DNA from: DASTDY01 sp035478375
Lineage (GTDB): Bacteria > Patescibacteriota > Saccharimonadia > Saccharimonadales > EFPC-124
Length of the DNA stretch: 22,575 bases
Assembly (NCBI GenBank): GCA_035478375.1
Contig: DATIJQ010000076.1
Location: 1-22,575, forward strand
Direction of reading: 5' to 3'
Shown here: in pieces, positions 20,321 through 22,575 of the stretch
Position numbering within the stretch: the stretch's first letter is position 1
How the letters are laid out: each line of letters begins with the position of its first letter
Translations under genes and position numbers: made by a program
Notes under the pieces: model-generated
The model's database searches: none
What the model saw: only the letters and a program-made list of their open reading frames with translations
What the model was told of the DNA's origin: nothing

Positions 20321-20755
20321 CTATCCGTCTGTGTTGTGCATGTAGTGAATCGCAGCTGGATGTACATGGCCCAGGGCCATCTGGCATGACACACGCAACC
20401 GATAGGTCAGTAAGTACGCTGCCTGCGCCACGCCATCGTGGACAATGTCGATCCGCCGCACGACGTACCGCGCATACACTGCCTGCACAAACCGTTCCCA
20501 TTGTGCTGAGGTTAATTGCAACCACCACAGATCTTGTCCGTCCAGACCAAAAATTGATGGGTCATGCCACAACGCTTCTAGCCGTTCGTCCACTAGCCGC
20601 ATAAGTCTGTGGCGGACGTCTGGCATAAGACTTGTGAGGCAATCGTCGTAGGCGCCGCGTAGTATAATCGACGCCAGCGGTGCCATAGTAGTGACATAAA
20701 TGTCATCGAGTTCAGATATGTCGCCTAGCCCCAAGAACCGCGCGTACGTATGCAT
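20321..20755 (-). CDS. Lysine-free orphan protein of unknown function (144 aa)
   Basis: I do not recognise this protein. ATG 20755 lies five bases after GGAG; GTG 20761 is a poorer alternative. The protein is predicted helical, with amphipathic stretches (DVRHRLMRLVDERLEALWHD, SAQWERFVQAVYARYVVRR). It contains no lysine at all while having many Arg, His and Trp, and two cysteines (in DDCLTSL and VSCQMAL). It has no signal peptide or clear membrane helix. A strong promoter (TTGCTT, 17 bp, TGC-extended TATACC) lies upstream and a hairpin follows immediately. The unit sits between uvrB and a membrane protein gene and is read against both. Confidence 0.65.
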   Translation of the reverse strand: MHTYARFLGLGDISELDDIYVTTMAPLASIILRGAYDDCLTSLMPDVRHRLMRLVDERLEALWHDPSIFGLDGQDLWWLQLTSAQWERFVQAVYARYVVRRIDIVHDGVAQAAYLLTYRLRVSCQMALGHVHPAAIHYMHNTDG

Positions 20756-20810
20756 GACCACTCCAATGCCGATAGGTGCTCCTGCCCTGACGACGCAAGC
20801 CGTTATATAT

Positions 20811-20839
20811 GGTATAGCAAGCGGGCGTTATAAAAGCAA
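20811..20839 (-). promoter_or_regulatory. Promoter for the lysine-free orphan
   Basis: Minus strand TTGCTT (20839-20834), a 17-bp spacer and TGC-extended TATACC (20816-20811). It lies back to back with the promoter of 20899-21693. Confidence 0.5.
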
Positions 20840-20865
20840 TCTAGGCTATGCGTCAGGCGTAAAAG

Positions 20866-20874
20866 TGCTATACT
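20866..20874 (+). promoter_or_regulatory. Extended -10 (TGC TATACT) for the five-helix membrane protein
   Basis: The box ends 24 nt before ATG 20899; AAAGGGGG lies between as ribosome site. Confidence 0.5.
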
Positions 20875-20898
20875 GACTCTATAGTAAAAGGGGGAATT

Positions 20899-21693
20899 AT
20901 GGCAGAAAATCAGAGGGACACTACGCCAGTGACGGTTGAATCGTCAGCAAATGGCACGTCATTTATAAAGCGCGAACTAAACGGCTCATCGTTTTTGACG
21001 CTCGAACACGTTGGTCACATGCTACTTACTGTAGTTATCGCGGGCCTACTGGCAAGTGGCATAAATGTAGCGATTAGCATGTGGACAGGCGGCGTGGGCG
21101 ATAATCCGCTATTACATATACTTGAGCCAATGGCCGCACTGAGCATTACAACTGCGCTCATTGTACTTGTGCCGCTCCTTGTTGTGCTTGACCGTCGCAC
21201 GCGTGCCGAATGGCGAGTCCGCGCCGGTTACACCGACCGCTTGGCTTACAAAGTGCCTGTTTACACAGCGCTCGGCTTATTAATTGCCGCAAAGACTTTG
21301 GCATTTATTCAAGCGATGACCATTGTTGTGACATCGCTTACCCTTATTGGTGTAAAAGATGCTAGCGTTGGCACCATGTATCTCACCGATTTTTTGCCAG
21401 CCATAATCGCTACAGCTATATTTGGGGGCGCAGCTTGGTATGTCTTTAAACTCGCCAAAGGTCGCGATAACGGCCGCATGTTTAGCCTGGTAATGGCTGT
21501 GCTGGGTGTTGCTATGGCAGTTACGCTGTTTATTACTATTGTTGTGCAAAACCACAATAGTAAAGCCGAACCAGTTAGCAACCCTCCAAGCGGTGGGTCA
21601 ATGGTGCCTTTGGATGGCGGCGGATCAAACAGTGGTAATGGTGGTTCAGGCGTAAATTATTTTGACGGCAACGGCAGTCCGTTAAATTACTAG
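20899..21693 (+). CDS. Unknown five-helix membrane protein with Gly/Ser/Asn-rich tail (264 aa)
   Basis: I cannot name this family with confidence. Residues 1-38 are a polar N-terminal segment. Five hydrophobic helices follow at about 40-60, 78-97, 120-144, 161-186 and 193-217. Between helices 2 and 3 is a basic loop (DRRTRAEWRVRAG), which would face the cytoplasm. Residues 218-264 form a low-complexity Gly/Ser/Asn/Pro tail (SGGSMVPLDGGGSNSGNGGS), probably outside. ATG 20899 is supported by AAAGGGGG five bases upstream. The gene is monocistronic: an extended -10 lies upstream and a clear hairpin at 21705-21744. Codon use is native. A glycine-rich surface tail might contact the cell envelope, but this is inference. 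Confidence 0.8.
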   Translation: MAENQRDTTPVTVESSANGTSFIKRELNGSSFLTLEHVGHMLLTVVIAGLLASGINVAISMWTGGVGDNPLLHILEPMAALSITTALIVLVPLLVVLDRRTRAEWRVRAGYTDRLAYKVPVYTALGLLIAAKTLAFIQAMTIVVTSLTLIGVKDASVGTMYLTDFLPAIIATAIFGGAAWYVFKLAKGRDNGRMFSLVMAVLGVAMAVTLFITIVVQNHNSKAEPVSNPPSGGSMVPLDGGGSNSGNGGSGVNYFDGNGSPLNY

Positions 21694-21704
21694 TAACGTA
21701 ATAT

Positions 21705-21744
21705 AGTAAGGCCGGTGCTTAGCTTAAAGTAAGCACCGGTTACT
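21705..21744 (+). terminator. Hairpin terminator after the five-helix membrane protein
   Basis: CCGGTGCTTA (21712-21721) pairs with TAAGCACCGG (21730-21739) around an 8-nt loop, extended by AGTAA/TTACT outside a GG bulge. TTAATTT follows. Confidence 0.7.
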
Positions 21745-21775
21745 TAATTTCACCCTTCTAAAACCTGGCCACTGT

Positions 21776-21784
21776 TGCTATACT
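21776..21784 (+). promoter_or_regulatory. Extended -10 (TGC TATACT) for gatC-gatA
   Basis: The box ends 7 nt before ATG 21792 but only 1 nt before ATG 21786. By comparison with the other near-leaderless promoters here, ATG 21792 is the better start. Confidence 0.5.
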
Positions 21785-21791
21785 AATGCCG

Positions 21792-22082
21792 ATGAGTACT
21801 ATTACCAACGACGACGTGCGCTACGTTGCGTCGCTTGCCAAAATTGCCGTTAGCGACGACGAAGTCGCGAGCCTCACCAAAGAATTGGCGGTTATTTTAG
21901 ACTACGTCAAGCAGCTCGACGTCGTTGATACCGCTGGCTTAGAACCAACTTACCAAGTAACTGGTCTCACCAATGTTACTCGTGCCGATGAACTCATAAA
22001 TTACGCTGTAACTCGCGACGGTTTACTTGCTAATACGCCCCGCACCCGTGACGGCTATATTGAGGTTCCAAAAGTCCTATGA
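21792..22082 (+). CDS. gatC: Asp-tRNA(Asn)/Glu-tRNA(Gln) amidotransferase subunit C
   Basis: The small subunit of the GatCAB complex, which amidates mischarged Glu-tRNA-Gln or Asp-tRNA-Asn in the cytoplasm. It wraps around and stabilises GatA. It has 96 residues, the usual length. The family pattern is present: DDVRYVASLAKIAVSDDEVASL near the start, a LDYVKQLDVVDTAGLEPTY block at 36-54, and the C-terminal RDGYIEVPKVL. ATG 21792 is chosen over ATG 21786 because of the promoter spacing and the usual MSTI-type start. It overlaps gatA by four bases (ATGA), so the two subunits are translationally coupled. The assignment is firm. Confidence 0.93.
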   Translation: MSTITNDDVRYVASLAKIAVSDDEVASLTKELAVILDYVKQLDVVDTAGLEPTYQVTGLTNVTRADELINYAVTRDGLLANTPRTRDGYIEVPKVL

Positions 22083-22575
22083 TTACCCTTGCCGATATTC
22101 GCAGGCGTATTAAAAATGGCGAAACAGTTCGTGCTATTACAGAAGAAACATTAGCTAAAATCGACGCGGCAAAAGATTATAATCCAGTTATAAGCACTGT
22201 ACACGAGCGCGCCTTACAGCGCGCCGACCAAATTGATGCTGACATTAAAGCCGGCAAATCGCTCGGCAGTTTAGCGGGCATTCCATTTATTGCCAAAGAC
22301 AATTTTTTGGCTTTTGGCGCCAAAACCACCGCTGCCAGCAATATGCTTAAAAATTTTGAGGCGCCATATCAAGCAACGGCCATTGACCGGTTAGAATCCG
22401 AAGGCGCAATTTTAATCGCCAAAGCTAACCTCGACGCTTTTGCCCACGGTGGTAGCACCGAAAACAGCGATTTTGGGCCGACCAAAAATCCACACGATCC
22501 AACGCGGGTGCCAGGTGGCAGTTCGGGTGGTTCGGCTGCGGCCGTTGCGCTCAATATTGTGCCGTTTGCACTTGG
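22079..22575 (+). CDS. gatA: Glu-tRNA(Gln) amidotransferase subunit A, N-terminal part (cut by window end)
   Basis: The amidase subunit of GatCAB, which releases ammonia from glutamine for tRNA amidation. The window holds the first 165 codons. It begins MITLADIRRRIKNGE, typical of GatA. The catalytic Lys lies in GIPFIAKDNF, where the family has GIPxxxKDN. The amidase signature GGSSGGSAAAVAL near the window end contains the cis-Ser and nucleophile-serine region. AHGGSTENSDFGPTKNPHD matches the family AMGSSTENSxFGPTxNPWD block with a few substitutions. ATG 22079 overlaps the gatC stop. The rest of the gene lies beyond the window, and gatB would be expected nearby or elsewhere. The assignment is firm. 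Confidence 0.93.
   Translation, partial: MITLADIRRRIKNGETVRAITEETLAKIDAAKDYNPVISTVHERALQRADQIDADIKAGKSLGSLAGIPFIAKDNFLAFGAKTTAASNMLKNFEAPYQATAIDRLESEGAILIAKANLDAFAHGGSTENSDFGPTKNPHDPTRVPGGSSGGSAAAVALNIVPFAL

Noticed and set aside
20786..20857. CCTGACG / CGTCAGG inverted repeat flanking the divergent promoters
   Set aside because: The arms are only 7 bp and about 60 nt apart, well within chance; not enough to call an operator.
1..22575. UGA recoding (Gly or Trp) in a CPR genome
   Set aside because: UGA ends the redoxin, gap, transketolase N and gatC genes at the expected lengths, so it is a normal stop.
1..22575. CRISPR array, tRNA or rRNA genes, insertion sequences
   Set aside because: No regular repeats, cloverleaf sequences or transposase motifs were seen on either strand; a dedicated tRNA scan could still find a poorly conserved one.

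Overview
The window reads as a compact chromosomal segment from a bacterium of the Patescibacteria (CPR) type, most likely a Saccharibacteria (TM7) relative. That placement is inference. It rests on tight gene packing, a transketolase split into two genes, a minimal pentose/triose operon, many extended -10 boxes placed 6-8 nt before start codons, and several small orphan proteins. UGA acts as a normal stop (for example at 3568-3570, 8893-8895 and 10857-10859), so the UGA-glycine code of Gracilibacteria and Absconditabacteria does not apply. Both window edges cut genes: pheT at the left and gatA at the right.

Layout. 1-629 is the 3' end of pheT. A tiny minus-strand lipoprotein-like ORF lies at 626-742. 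837-2616 is an ABC exporter whose first membrane helix is in a different frame from the rest. 2685-4535 holds a membrane-anchored FKBP isomerase, a glutaredoxin/NrdH-like redoxin and a thioredoxin-reductase-like flavoprotein. A bidirectional terminator separates these from a minus-strand glycerophosphodiester phosphodiesterase. 5852-6388 is inorganic pyrophosphatase. 7879-14380 is one long operon: gap, rpiB, rpe, transketolase N and C subunits, a membrane-anchored unknown, class II aldolase and a PfkB sugar kinase. Together these could interconvert pentose and triose phosphates. 15267-17115 carries a conserved-looking unknown and a LOG/SLOG-type protein. 18317-20281 is uvrB, 20899-21693 a five-helix membrane protein, and 21792-22575 gatC-gatA.

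The most unusual part lies between the housekeeping genes on the minus strand. Small proteins I cannot assign are encoded at 626-742, 5357-5704, 6481-6918, 7028-7420, 17197-17616, 17787-18188 and 20321-20755, with a larger membrane protein at 14433-15155. Most use AAG, TTC, GTC and CTG codons far more than the plus-strand genes, which favour AAA, TTT and TTA. Nearly all have a stable hairpin 2-17 nt after the stop codon, and several have their own promoter. Two of them (17197-17616 and 17787-18188) are clearly paralogous: one membrane helix, then a GWHxDD motif, then two cysteines at the same spacing. This set of self-contained, probably surface-exposed orphan units is the best candidate for something undescribed.

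No tRNA, rRNA, CRISPR array, transposase or phage gene was recognised. No gene-free stretch exceeds about 300 bases.
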